Part shown: piece by piece, positions 1 through 8,094 of the stretch | How the letters are laid out: each line of letters begins with the position of its first letter | Position numbering within the stretch: position 1 is the first letter of the stretch | Origin: Streptomyces sp. XY006 | Lineage (GTDB): Bacteria > Actinomycetota > Actinomycetes > Streptomycetales > Streptomycetaceae | Assembly (NCBI RefSeq): GCF_002237655.1 | Contig: NZ_NOKT01000049.1 | Span: 1 to 34,449, forward strand | Reading direction: 5' to 3' | DNA: 34,449 bases | Notes under the pieces: model-generated | Databases searched by the model: none | The model's input: only the letters and a program-made list of their open reading frames with translations | Told to the model about the DNA's origin: nothing | Position numbers and translations under genes: made by a program

Positions 1-70
1 GATCAACGTGCTCTTCGCGATGCTCCGCGACGGCACCTTCTACGAACCCAGAACCCCACACCTCGCTTGA
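1..70 (+). CDS. C-terminal end of an IS110-type transposase (partial)
   Basis: The first 70 bases read, from base 2, as the last 22 codons of a protein ending in TGA at 68-70. The tail contains INVLFAMLRDGTFYEP. It resembles the extreme C-terminus of actinobacterial IS110-family transposases, which typically end with an Arg-rich helix, N-V-L-(W/F)-A-M-(L/I)-R-D and a short basic/proline tail. IS110 enzymes are DEDD transposases of the RuvC-like plus serine-dependent type; neither domain lies in the window. The call rests on this short tail and on recollection of the family. If correct, an insertion sequence abuts the 3' end of metG. No terminal inverted repeat is expected for this family and none is seen. 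Confidence 0.65.
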   Translation, partial: INVLFAMLRDGTFYEPRTPHLA

Positions 71-142
71 CGAAACACATAGAGGCACCCCCCCGTGTGT
101 GTGGGGGCGGCCCCGTGGCCGCCCTCACGCGATCTTCGCAAA

Positions 143-186
143 GCGACGGGCCCGGGAGAAGAGTCTCGTTCTCCCGGGCCCGTTGC
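143..186. terminator. Strong bidirectional hairpin terminator downstream of metG
   Basis: A perfect 14-bp stem (CGGGCCCGGGAGAA at 147-160, complement at 169-182) encloses an 8-base loop and continues outward with one mismatch. It lies 26 bases beyond the metG stop (minus strand) and about 75 bases beyond the transposase stop (plus strand), so it can end transcripts from both sides. There is no long T run, as is common in Streptomyces. Confidence 0.8.
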
Positions 187-208
187 TGTAGCGAGCGTGT
201 TACGGCTG

Positions 209-1825
209 TTACGCCGTCGGCTTCTCCTCCAGGCGCGGGAAGAGGACCGCGCCCTTGGTGACGGTCGTGCCGGCCGGGAGCCTGCCCCAGTCGCCGGCCT
301 CCTGGATCCGCTGGTCCGCCAGGGCGCCCAGGGACGCCTCCGCGCCGAGGGAGTCCCACAGCTTCTGGGACGTCTCCGGCATGACCGGGTTCAGCAGCAC
401 CGCCACCGCCCGGAGGGACTCCGCCGCCGTGTAGAGGATCGTCGCCAGGCGGGCCCTGCCCTCGTCGGACGTGTCCTTGGCAACCTTCCAGGGCTCCTGC
501 TCGGTGATGTAGCCGTTGACCTGCTTGACGAAGTCGAAGACCGCCAGGATGCCGCCCTGGAAGTCCAGCTCCTCGCCGATCCGCCGGTCGGCCTCGGTGA
601 CCGCCTTGGCCAGGCCCTCGTGGATCGCCCGCTCCGCCTCGCCGTCGGCCGCCGACGCCGGCAGCTCGCCGCCGAAGTACTTGCCGACCATCGCCGCGAC
701 GCGGGACGCGAGGTTGCCGTAGTCGTTGGCCAGCTCGCTCGTGTACCGGGCGGAGAAGTCCTCCCAGGAGAAGGAGCCGTCCTGGCCGAAGGCGATCGCG
801 CGCAGGAAGTACCAGCGGTAGGCGTCCACGCCGAAGTGCGTGGTCAGGTCCTGCGGCTTGATGCCGGTCAGGTTCGACTTCGACATCTTCTCGCCGCCGA
901 CCATCAGCCAGCCGTTGGCCGCGATCTTGCCGGGGAGCGGGAGGCCCTGCGCCATCAGCATCGCCGGCCAGATCACCGCGTGGAAGCGGAGGATGTCCTT
1001 GCCGACCAGGTGGACGTCGGCCGGGAAGGTCTCCTCGAACTTCGCCTGGTTCTCGTTGTAACCGACCGCCGTGGCGTAGTTCAGCAGGGCGTCGACCCAC
1101 ACGTAGATCACGTGCTTGTCGTCCCAGGGGATCGGGATGCCCCAGTCGAAGGTCGAGCGGGAGATGGAAAGGTCCTGAAGGCCCTGGCGCACGAAGTTCA
1201 CGACCTCGTTGCGCGCGGACTCGGGCTGGATGAAGCCGGGGTTCGCCTCGTAGTGGGCGAGGAGCTTCTCGCCGTACTCGCTCAGCTTGAAGAAGTAGTT
1301 CTCCTCGCTGAGGATCTCGACCGGCTTCTTGTGGATCGGGCAGAGCTTCTGGCCCGCGTACTCGCCCTCGCCGTCGAGGAGCTCGCCGGGGAGCTTGTAC
1401 TCCTCGCAGCCGACGCAGTACGGGCCCTCGTAGCCGCCCTTGTAGATCTCGCCCTTGTCGTACAGGTCCTGGACGAACTCCTGGACGCGGTCGGTGTGCC
1501 GCTTCTGCGTGGTGCGGATGAAGTCGTCGTTGGCGATCTCCAGGTGCTCCCAGAGAGGCTTCCACGCTTCGGTGACGAGTTTGTCGGCCCACGCCTGGGG
1601 AGTGACCCCGTTGGTCTCGGCCGTGCGCATGATCTTCTGACCGTGCTCGTCCGTGCCGGTGAGGTACCACACCTTCTCGCCGCGCTGACGGTGCCAGCGG
1701 GTGAGCACGTCGCCTGCGACGGTCGTATAGGCGTGGCCCAGGTGAGGAGCGTCGTTGACGTAGTAGATGGGGGTCGAGACGTAGTACGCCTTCGCCCCCT
1801 GCTTCTCGGATCCAGTGGCCGCCAT
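209..1825 (-). CDS. metG: Methionyl-tRNA synthetase
   Basis: Class I aminoacyl-tRNA synthetase of 538 aa that charges tRNA(Met) in the cytoplasm. The HIGH-type signature is HLGH at residues 28-31 and the KMSKS loop is exact at 313-317. Between them lies the connective-peptide zinc region with CVGC and a later CPIH. The anticodon-binding helical domain follows, and there is no C-terminal tRNA-binding (Arc1p-like) extension, matching the short actinobacterial form. The longer open frame up to 1906 was rejected: the ATG at 1825 has AGGA about 10 bases upstream and begins just before the YYVSTPIYYVNDAPHLGH core. The gene lies 113 bp downstream of the VWA gene on the same strand. Confidence 0.97.
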   Translation of the reverse strand: MAATGSEKQGAKAYYVSTPIYYVNDAPHLGHAYTTVAGDVLTRWHRQRGEKVWYLTGTDEHGQKIMRTAETNGVTPQAWADKLVTEAWKPLWEHLEIANDDFIRTTQKRHTDRVQEFVQDLYDKGEIYKGGYEGPYCVGCEEYKLPGELLDGEGEYAGQKLCPIHKKPVEILSEENYFFKLSEYGEKLLAHYEANPGFIQPESARNEVVNFVRQGLQDLSISRSTFDWGIPIPWDDKHVIYVWVDALLNYATAVGYNENQAKFEETFPADVHLVGKDILRFHAVIWPAMLMAQGLPLPGKIAANGWLMVGGEKMSKSNLTGIKPQDLTTHFGVDAYRWYFLRAIAFGQDGSFSWEDFSARYTSELANDYGNLASRVAAMVGKYFGGELPASAADGEAERAIHEGLAKAVTEADRRIGEELDFQGGILAVFDFVKQVNGYITEQEPWKVAKDTSDEGRARLATILYTAAESLRAVAVLLNPVMPETSQKLWDSLGAEASLGALADQRIQEAGDWGRLPAGTTVTKGAVLFPRLEEKPTA

Positions 1826-1903
1826 GGTTCGAAATCCTACTGGGCGGCTGAAGATCGACTCACACGCGTTTCGGGGGGCGGACGGGCTGCGGGGTGTGCC
1901 GTC

Positions 1904-1919
1904 CACCCCCCGGGGGGTG
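1904..1919 (-). terminator. G/C palindrome downstream of the VWA gene
   Basis: CACCCCCC followed directly by GGGGGGTG forms a perfect 16-base palindrome 20 bases past the VWA stop codon and about 80 bases before the metG start. There is no T run and the loop would need to open by several bases. It could be a weak terminator or attenuating structure between the two minus-strand genes. Confidence 0.4.
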
Positions 1920-1938
1920 TCGCGTCAGTCCGTGGGGT

Positions 1939-3660
1939 TCACGGGCGCCAGTTCGCGAGGACGCCCTCGTAGAGCTCCTTGTCCGTGAGCTCCCGGGGGG
2001 TCTCGCCGGCGAGGAAGTGGGACGTGTTGGGGGTCTTGAGCTTGCGGAGGTAGTCGAAGGCCTTGTTCTCCGGGTCGCCGAAGGCGACGAAGGAGAAGAA
2101 GACGGCGGGGTGGGACTCGGCCGCGTCGGTGAGCGCCTGGGTGGCGGGGGTCTTGGCGTCGGGGGCGCCGTCGGTCTGGAAGACCACCAGGGCGGGGAGG
2201 CCGGGGGTTTCCGCGGTCGCCTTGTCGTGGTGGGCGAGGACCGCCTCCACCGCGGCGTGGTAGCTGGTGCGGCCCATGCGGCCGAGGGAGGCGTGCAGGG
2301 TGTCGATCTTGTTCTCGTGGTCGGCGAGGGTGATCTCGCCGGTGCCGTCGAGTTCCGTGGAGAAGAAGACGACCGGGACGGTGGCCTCGGGGTCGAGATG
2401 GGCGGCGAGGGCGAGGGTCTGCTCGGCGAGGGCCTGGGCGCTGCCGTCCTTGTAGTACGGGCGCATGGAGGCGGAGCGGTCGAGGACGAGGTAGACCTTG
2501 GCGCGGGTGCCGGTGAGGTCGTGGGTCTTGAGGGTGGTGGCCGCGGCGCGGTAGGCGGTGGCCAGGGCGGGGGCTCGGGTCTTGAGCTGGGCGAGGGTGA
2601 GGGCGGGCTTGGGGGCCTTGGGCTCGGCCTCCGCCTCGGCCTCGCCTTCGGCTTCGGCCGTGTCGTTCCCACCCGCACCACCCGTGCGGCTCTCGTCGTC
2701 GGGTGCGGGTGGCCCCTGAGGGGCCTCCTCGCCGTCGGCGGCCGCGGGCTCGGGCGTGGTGACCTCGGCCTCGGCCGCCGATTCCGGCTCCGGCTCCGAT
2801 TCCGGCTCCGCGGGCTTCTCGTCCCGGGCCTCGGCCTCGGCCTCGGCCTTGGGTTCCGGCTTCGTGTCCGGCGCCTCCGCCTCCGGCGCCTCCGCCTCCG
2901 GCGCCTCCGCCTCCGGCTCGTCCGCCTTCGGCGCCTCCGCCTCCGGCTCGTCCGCCTTCGGCGCCTCCGCGGGCGTCGGCTCCTCGGTGCCCTGGGGCTG
3001 GAGCTCGGTGTCCGTGGCCTCAGCAGCCGCCGCTTCCGCCGCTTCCGCCGCTTCCGCCGCTTCAGCCGGGGCCGGCTCGTCGGCGGCGTCCGGCTTCGCG
3101 GCCACCGGCTCGTCGGCGGGCCCGGCTTCCTTGGCCTCCGGCTCCGCGGCAACCTCCGGTTCCACGGCCTGCTCGGCAACCTCCGGCTTCGCGGCCTGCT
3201 CGGCGCCCTCCGGCTCCGCGGCAACCTCCGGCTCCGCGGCCTGCTCGGCGTCCTCCGGCTCCGCAACCTCCGGCTTCGCGGGCTGCTCGGGGCCCTTGTC
3301 CTCCGCCGGTTCCGGCGTCGAAGCGACCGGTTCCGGTTCCTCCGTGCGCTCCGGCGTCTCAGCCGCCGGCTCCGGCGTCGTGGGCGGCTGCTCCGTCTCG
3401 TCCGAGCGGGTCGGGCGTGGCACCGTCACGTTGTCGAATGCCAGCGACACCAGGTCGTGTTCGTCGCGGGGCTCCGGCACGGTCGCCGTGGGGGTGGGGT
3501 CGGGTTCCGGGGAGGGGGACGGGACCCGGGCCGGGGCCGCGGCCTCCGGGGTGGTGGGCTCGGCCGGTGCCTGCGTCGTGGGCGCCGCACCCTCCGCCTC
3601 GGCGGTCCGTGACTTGCGGGACCGTCCGAACGCGTTCCGCAACCGAGTGAGAATGCCCAT
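1939..3660 (-). CDS. VWA-domain protein with long acidic Glu/Ala/Pro repeat region
   Basis: 573-aa protein in three parts. A short basic N-terminus (GILTRLRNAFGRSRKSR) is followed by about 320 residues of low-complexity sequence rich in E, A and P. The latter contains tandem units such as EAEAPKADEP, EAEAPEAEAP and runs of AAEAAEAAE. From about residue 350 comes a von Willebrand A domain. Its metal-ion-dependent adhesion site begins with D394-x-S396-x-S398 (VLDRSAS), and a later FQTDGAPD matches the fourth-strand Asp region. The domain resembles the cytoplasmic TerF/TerY-like VWA proteins. There is no signal peptide, so it is probably cytosolic with a disordered tether. ATG with GAAGGG about 9 bases upstream. 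The ligand is unknown. Confidence 0.9.
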   Translation of the reverse strand: MGILTRLRNAFGRSRKSRTAEAEGAAPTTQAPAEPTTPEAAAPARVPSPSPEPDPTPTATVPEPRDEHDLVSLAFDNVTVPRPTRSDETEQPPTTPEPAAETPERTEEPEPVASTPEPAEDKGPEQPAKPEVAEPEDAEQAAEPEVAAEPEGAEQAAKPEVAEQAVEPEVAAEPEAKEAGPADEPVAAKPDAADEPAPAEAAEAAEAAEAAAAEATDTELQPQGTEEPTPAEAPKADEPEAEAPKADEPEAEAPEAEAPEAEAPDTKPEPKAEAEAEARDEKPAEPESEPEPESAAEAEVTTPEPAAADGEEAPQGPPAPDDESRTGGAGGNDTAEAEGEAEAEAEPKAPKPALTLAQLKTRAPALATAYRAAATTLKTHDLTGTRAKVYLVLDRSASMRPYYKDGSAQALAEQTLALAAHLDPEATVPVVFFSTELDGTGEITLADHENKIDTLHASLGRMGRTSYHAAVEAVLAHHDKATAETPGLPALVVFQTDGAPDAKTPATQALTDAAESHPAVFFSFVAFGDPENKAFDYLRKLKTPNTSHFLAGETPRELTDKELYEGVLANWRP

Positions 3661-3848
3661 GTGCGCGCAACCCTTCGCGTGAGTTGAAGCCCGTCAATCC
3701 CTGGCCAGGACGGACACGTAAGGTTAGCGGCCCTCCTGGGTGATCTTGGGCAGGGTCTGCTACGCGGGATTCTCGCTGTCAAGGGGCACATCCGGCCTGC
3801 CCGTCGTCGCCGGACCGAAGACGTGCAACCCCCGTACGGCAGCCATGG

Positions 3849-3870
3849 GTTCACTCGTTGTTCATGAGGG
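3849..3870 (+). promoter_or_regulatory. PHO box (PhoP-binding direct repeats) ahead of phoX
   Basis: Two adjacent 11-base units, GTTCACTCGTT (3849-3859) and GTTCATGAGGG (3860-3870), both start with the GTTCA core that defines Streptomyces PhoP sites. They sit 70 bases before the PhoX start. A possible -10 (ACATAT, 3885-3890) lies about 15 bases after the second unit, so the box would cover the -35 region. This is the usual arrangement for activation by phosphorylated PhoP under phosphate starvation. Confidence 0.85.
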
Positions 3871-3939
3871 CGCCCGGCTCCCGCACATATGTGCCCCTAC
3901 GGTCGCGCTGACACCAAGGGCATCCAAGGAGAGAGCAAA

Positions 3940-6018
3940 GTGCGAAAGCTGCTGCCGTTGATCGGAACGCCGTCCGATTCGCACCCTGGCGGCCGGTCCG
4001 CCATGACCTGTCGTTTCCGGTGTGGTGACGCCTGCTTCCACGAGGTGCCCAACACCAGCTCCAACGAGTACGTCGGCGATGTGATCGCCGGCGCTCTCAG
4101 CCGCCGTTCGATGATGCGCGCCGCGGCCGTGGTGACCGTGGCCGCCGCGGGCGCGGGAGCCGTGGGTGTCGCGCAGGCCCCGCAGGCCGCCGCCGTCCCG
4201 GCCGCCGCCGCCCGTGAGGCCGCGCGCAGCAAGAGCAAGGGCGCCCGGGGCCTGCGCTTCGCGCCCGTCGCGCCCAACACCGCCGACGCTGTGACCGTGC
4301 CGGACGGCTACCGGCAGAACGTCGTCATCCGGTGGGGTGAGCCGATCCTGCGGGGCGCCCCCGCCTTCGACCCGGAGAAGCAGAGCGCCAAGGCGCAGGC
4401 CGGGCAGTTCGGGTACAACTGCGACTTCCTCGCGCTCCTTCCGCTGCCGGGCGAGCGGGGCCGGCAGCTGCTCGTCGCGAACCACGAGTACACCGACGAG
4501 GTGCTCATGTTCCGCGGGTACGACGCCGCCAACCCCACCCGCGAGCAGGTCGAGATCGCCTGGGCCGCGCACGGGCTGTCCGCCGTCGTCGTGGAGGAGG
4601 ACCGCAGGAGCGGCAGGCTCACCGCCGTCTCCCGGCACCAGCTCAACCGGCGCGTCACCGCCACCACCGAGTTCCGGCTGACCGGGCCCGTCGCCGGCTC
4701 CGACCTGGTGAAGACCTCCGCCGACCCGAGCGGCACGAAGGTGCTCGGCACCCTCAACAACTGCTCCGGCGGTGTCACCCCCTGGGGCACGACCCTGCAC
4801 GGCGAGGAGAACTTCAACCAGTACTTCGCCAACAGCAGCCGCGCGACGGACAAGCGGTACGGCATCGGGACCGGGGCCACCGAGCGCAAGTGGGAGCGGT
4901 TCGACAAGCGGTTCGACGTCGCCCAGGAGCCCAACGAGGTGCACCGCTTCGGGTACGTCGTGGAGTTCGACCCGTACGACCCGGCCTCCACGCCCCGCAA
5001 GCACACCGCTCTCGGGCGGTTCAAGCACGAGGCCGCCACCGTCCGGCTCACGCACGACGGCCGGCCCGTCGTGTACTCCGGTGACGACGAGCGGTTCGAC
5101 TACTTCTACAAGTTCGTCAGCAGCAAGCGGATGAAGCACGGCACCTCGCGGTCCGTGCGCGAGCACAACCTCTCCCTGCTCGACGAGGGCACCCTGTACG
5201 TCGCCAAGCTCACCGGCGACTCCCCGGCCATCGAGATCGACGGCACCGGCAAGCTCCCGAACGACGGCGAGTTCGACGGCAGCGGCCAGTGGATCCCGCT
5301 GGCCACGGCCACCGCCAAGGGCGCCGTCTCGCACGTCGAGGGGATGAGCGCGGAGGAGGTGTTCGTCTTCACGCGGCTCGCCGGTGACAAGGTCGGCGCC
5401 ACGAAGATGGACCGGCCCGAGGACATCGAGCCCAACCCGGTCACCGGCAAGGTGTACGTCGCCCTGACCAACAACTCCAACCGGGGCGTCGGCGCCAACC
5501 CCAAGGCGGACGAGGCCAACCCGCGCCATGCCAACAAGCACGGGCACGTCCTGGAGCTCACCGAGCGCTGGAACCGGCCGGAGAGCACGGCGTTCGCCTG
5601 GTCGCTGTTCCTCGTCGCCGGCGACCCGGAGGACCCGGCGACCTACTTCGCCGGTTTCCCGAAGGAGGGCGTCAGCCCCATCTCCTGCCCGGACAACGTC
5701 GCCTTCGACCCCTACGGCAACCTGTGGATCTCCACCGACGGTGCCCAGCTCGGCTCGCACGACGGACTGTTCGGTGTGGCGACCCGGGGCGAGCGGCGCG
5801 GTGAGCTCAAGCAGTTCCTGACCGTGCCGAAGGGTGCCGAGACCTGCGGTCCGATCATCCAGGAGCGGCGCGTCCTGGTCGCCGTGCAGCACCCGGGCGA
5901 GATCGACGGCGCGTCCGTGGAGAAGCCCGCCAGCACCTGGCCCGACGGGCCCGGGTCGTACGTCCGCCCGGCCGTCGTGTCCGTGTGGCGTGCCGACGGC
6001 TGCGACATCGGCGTCTGA
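3940..6018 (+). CDS. phoX: PhoX-family secreted alkaline phosphatase (DUF839)
   Basis: 692-aa protein beginning at GTG 3940, which has AAGGAGAG about 6 bases upstream; the in-frame ATG at 3889 lacks such a site. The N-terminus carries the PhoX-typical TCRFRCGDACFHEVPNTS segment. A twin-arginine signal follows (SRRSMM, R55-R56, then an Ala-rich hydrophobic stretch ending near residue 90), so export is by Tat. The family core NNCSGGVTPWGTTLHGEENF places Cys275 and Glu289/Glu290 where PhoX enzymes bind iron and calcium. These enzymes release phosphate from organic esters outside the cell. The upstream PHO box fits phosphate-starvation control. A G-rich hairpin follows the stop. The orientation is opposite to the VWA/metG genes. 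Confidence 0.93.
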   Translation: MRKLLPLIGTPSDSHPGGRSAMTCRFRCGDACFHEVPNTSSNEYVGDVIAGALSRRSMMRAAAVVTVAAAGAGAVGVAQAPQAAAVPAAAAREAARSKSKGARGLRFAPVAPNTADAVTVPDGYRQNVVIRWGEPILRGAPAFDPEKQSAKAQAGQFGYNCDFLALLPLPGERGRQLLVANHEYTDEVLMFRGYDAANPTREQVEIAWAAHGLSAVVVEEDRRSGRLTAVSRHQLNRRVTATTEFRLTGPVAGSDLVKTSADPSGTKVLGTLNNCSGGVTPWGTTLHGEENFNQYFANSSRATDKRYGIGTGATERKWERFDKRFDVAQEPNEVHRFGYVVEFDPYDPASTPRKHTALGRFKHEAATVRLTHDGRPVVYSGDDERFDYFYKFVSSKRMKHGTSRSVREHNLSLLDEGTLYVAKLTGDSPAIEIDGTGKLPNDGEFDGSGQWIPLATATAKGAVSHVEGMSAEEVFVFTRLAGDKVGATKMDRPEDIEPNPVTGKVYVALTNNSNRGVGANPKADEANPRHANKHGHVLELTERWNRPESTAFAWSLFLVAGDPEDPATYFAGFPKEGVSPISCPDNVAFDPYGNLWISTDGAQLGSHDGLFGVATRGERRGELKQFLTVPKGAETCGPIIQERRVLVAVQHPGEIDGASVEKPASTWPDGPGSYVRPAVVSVWRADGCDIGV

Positions 6019-6056
6019 CCGCGCCCGGCCGGGCCGGCGCGACGAGAGTGTGGAGC

Positions 6057-6080
6057 GGGGGGCGTCCGGGGGCGCCCCCC
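6057..6080 (+). terminator. Hairpin terminator after phoX
   Basis: GGGGGGCG (6057-6064) pairs with CGCCCCCC (6073-6080) around an 8-base loop, followed by TT. It lies about 40 bases downstream of the phoX stop and before the convergent endonuclease-fold gene. Confidence 0.65.
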
Positions 6081-6126
6081 TTCGCCGTCACCTACGCGTC
6101 ACCTTCGCCGTCCCCTACGCCGTCAC
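6080..6126. repeat. Short tandem direct repeat between convergent genes
   Basis: Two near-identical units of 23 and 24 bases (CTTCGCCGTCACCTACG.. at 6080, CTTCGCCGTCCCCTACG.. at 6103) lie end to end, and a third partial unit (CTTCCCCGTC) runs into the stop of the next gene. The repeat lies in the gap between phoX and the minus-strand gene ending at 6135. Confidence 0.6.
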
Positions 6127-6134
6127 CTTCCCCG

Positions 6135-7136
6135 TCATCGGGGTGCGTGCAGCGTCAGGTCCGTGACCAGCGCCCGGTGGTCCGTGCCCGCCAGGTCCAG
6201 GATCCGGGTGCGGTCGGCAGCGAAGTCGCGCGAGAGCAGTACGTGGTCGATCTGCACGCCGAGAGTGGGGGCCGTGAGGGCCGGCCAGGTGGCCGTGCGG
6301 TCGGCGCCGTCCAAGCGGGAGGCGTCGCGCAGGCCCGTGTCCAGGATGCGGCGGAAGGCCGCGTGGTCCTGGGAGGCGTTGAAGTCCCCGGCCAGGATCA
6401 GGGGGGTGCCGCGGTCGGCCGCTGCCGTGTCGCGCAGTCCGGCCAGCTCCCGGCGCCAGAGGTCGACCTGGCCGGGCAGCGGGGGCATCGGGTGGGCCAG
6501 CTGGAGCCGGACGGCGTGCCCGTCCACGTCGGCGACCGCCCCGGGCATGCCCATCGTGCCGCGGACGCCGGCCGTGGGGGTCAGCGGGAAGCGGCTGAGG
6601 ATGACGGAGCCCTCGGAGCCGCCGCCCTCGACGGCCCGCCGGTGCGGGAAGTCCCGCGCGAGGTCGGCCTTCAGTTGCGCGTCGCAGGCGTAGTCGCACT
6701 CCTGGACGAAGACGACGTCGGGTTTCTCGCGGCGGACGGCCGCGACGAGGGAGCCGGTGCCCTGGCCGAACTCGACGTTGGAGGTCAGCACGCGCAGGGC
6801 GGCGACGGGGCGGCCCGTGGGATCGTCGGTCGTGCCGTACGGCTCGATGTACCAGGCCAGCAGGCCGAGCAGGAGGACGCCCCAGGCCGTGCCGGTCCAC
6901 CAGCGGGACAGCAGCGTGAGCAGCAGGGCCAGGGCGGTGGGGACGAGCAGCCAGGGGAGGAAGGCGAGGAACTGCGGCACGGGGGTGATGCCGTCGCTGT
7001 CGGCCATGCGGAAGCCGACGACCACGCTCACCCCGGCGCACAGCAGGCCGGCGCACCAGGCGGCGAGGCGCCGCCCGGGCGGGCGGCGCTCCGGCCCGTC
7101 GTCGGTGGCGGTCCACTCGGCTGCGGCGGTGTCCAC
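6135..7136 (-). CDS. Membrane-anchored endonuclease/exonuclease/phosphatase-family protein
   Basis: 333 aa. Three hydrophobic segments (about residues 25-45, 57-78 and 82-97) precede a DNase-I-like EEP domain from about residue 112 to the end. Catalytic-type motifs are visible in order: LTSNVEF, VVFVQECDYACD, the internal GSVILSRFPL, ILAGDFNAS, IDHVLLS and a final TDHRALV. The domain likely faces outward and may hydrolyse a phosphodiester such as nucleic acid, phosphoinositide or sphingomyelin; the substrate cannot be read from sequence. GTG start with GGAAGG about 8 bases upstream. The gene is convergent with phoX and lies 42 bp downstream of the hydrolase gene on the same strand, so the two may be cotranscribed. 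Confidence 0.88.
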   Translation of the reverse strand: MDTAAAEWTATDDGPERRPPGRRLAAWCAGLLCAGVSVVVGFRMADSDGITPVPQFLAFLPWLLVPTALALLLTLLSRWWTGTAWGVLLLGLLAWYIEPYGTTDDPTGRPVAALRVLTSNVEFGQGTGSLVAAVRREKPDVVFVQECDYACDAQLKADLARDFPHRRAVEGGGSEGSVILSRFPLTPTAGVRGTMGMPGAVADVDGHAVRLQLAHPMPPLPGQVDLWRRELAGLRDTAAADRGTPLILAGDFNASQDHAAFRRILDTGLRDASRLDGADRTATWPALTAPTLGVQIDHVLLSRDFAADRTRILDLAGTDHRALVTDLTLHAPR

Positions 7137-7178
7137 GTCCCGGCCTTCCGTTCGCGAGGGGGCTGCCCGGATTCTCCC

Positions 7179-8006
7179 TCAAAGACGGGGTGGGGCGGCG
7201 GAAGGTTGCCGTGCGTCGACGCGGGCCAGGAACGCCTCCAGCGCCGCGTCGAACACCTCGGGGCGTTCCAGGTTCGGCAGGTGGGCGGCGCCCTCGACGA
7301 TCTGCAGGGTGGCGTCGGGCAGGGCGGCGTGCAGGGCGCGGGCGCCGGAGACGGGCGTGTAGGTGTCGTCGGCTCCCACGACGACCAGGGCCGGGACGTG
7401 CACACGGGGCAGCAGGGGGCGGTGGTCGGGGCGCCGGGCGCGGGCGCGCAGGGCCGCGGCGGCGCCCTCGGGGGAGGTGGCCGTCATCATGCCGTGCACG
7501 TGGGCCTTGACCGCGGCGGACGCGTACGGGGCGACCATCCGCTCCAGGACCTCGTCGGCGTAGCCGCGCAGCCCCTCGGCGAGGAGGCGGTCCGCCATGG
7601 CGTCGCGGGCGCGGACGCCGTCCGGGGTCTCCGGGGCGGCGGAGGTGTCGGCGAGGACCAGCCCCCGGACGCGTTCGGGGAACAGGCGGTAGCAGTCCAG
7701 GACGACCTGGCCGCCCATGGACAGGCCCGCCAGGACGCAGGAGTCCACGCCCAGCTCGTCCAGCAGGGCCTCGATGTCCCGGGCGAAGCCGGAGAAGTCC
7801 GCAAGGGCCGGGGTCGTCGGGGAGGCGCCGTAGCCGCGCAGGTCGGGGGCGACGACGCGGCGGGTCGCCGCGAACGTCCGAAGCTGCGGGGCCCACATGG
7901 TGCGGTCGAAGGGGTGTCCGTGGACCAGGACCAGGGGAGTCGGGGGGACAAGGGGCTGCCGGGAGGATGCGGGGCCTTTGTCCTCGTATGCGAGGAAGGG
8001 TGCCAT
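7179..8006 (-). CDS. Alpha/beta-fold hydrolase
   Basis: 275 aa, cytoplasmic. The oxyanion-hole motif is VHGHPFD (residues 28-34). The nucleophile elbow is GLSMGG with Ser96, the acid is Asp213 or Asp214 in VVGADDTY, and the base is His242 in EGAAHLPN. This completes the catalytic triad of the haloperoxidase/esterase-like alpha/beta hydrolases. The natural substrate is unknown. ATG with a weak AGGG 8 bases upstream. It is divergent from a MocR-type regulator 88 bp away, and the shared gap contains two copies of an 11-base repeat, so the regulator may control this gene. Confidence 0.92.
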   Translation of the reverse strand: MAPFLAYEDKGPASSRQPLVPPTPLVLVHGHPFDRTMWAPQLRTFAATRRVVAPDLRGYGASPTTPALADFSGFARDIEALLDELGVDSCVLAGLSMGGQVVLDCYRLFPERVRGLVLADTSAAPETPDGVRARDAMADRLLAEGLRGYADEVLERMVAPYASAAVKAHVHGMMTATSPEGAAAALRARARRPDHRPLLPRVHVPALVVVGADDTYTPVSGARALHAALPDATLQIVEGAAHLPNLERPEVFDAALEAFLARVDARQPSAAPPRL

Positions 8007-8032
8007 GCGTCGACCCTAGGCAGGCTCAACTA

Positions 8033-8066
8033 CTCGGTGCAATAGGATCTTTGCTCTCGGTGCAAT
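8033..8066. promoter_or_regulatory. Pair of 11-bp direct repeats in the hydrolase/MocR intergenic region
   Basis: CTCGGTGCAAT occurs at 8033-8043 and again at 8056-8066, 23 bases apart start to start, i.e. close to two helical turns. A TAGGAT hexamer (8043-8048), a plausible -10, sits between them. Directly repeated boxes in the divergent promoter are the usual operator form for MocR/GntR-aminotransferase regulators, so these are probable binding sites of the adjacent gene product. Confidence 0.7.
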
Positions 8067-8094
8067 CCGAGAGGAGCGAGGGGGAGGCCGACCG

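Noticed and set aside
1860..3266. Arg/Pro-rich 468-codon minus-strand frame
   Set aside because: Shadow of the VWA gene in another frame; repetitive R/P composition results from the Glu/Ala/Pro codons.
3862..5892. 676-codon minus-strand frame opposite phoX
   Set aside because: Antisense shadow of a clearly recognisable PhoX gene.
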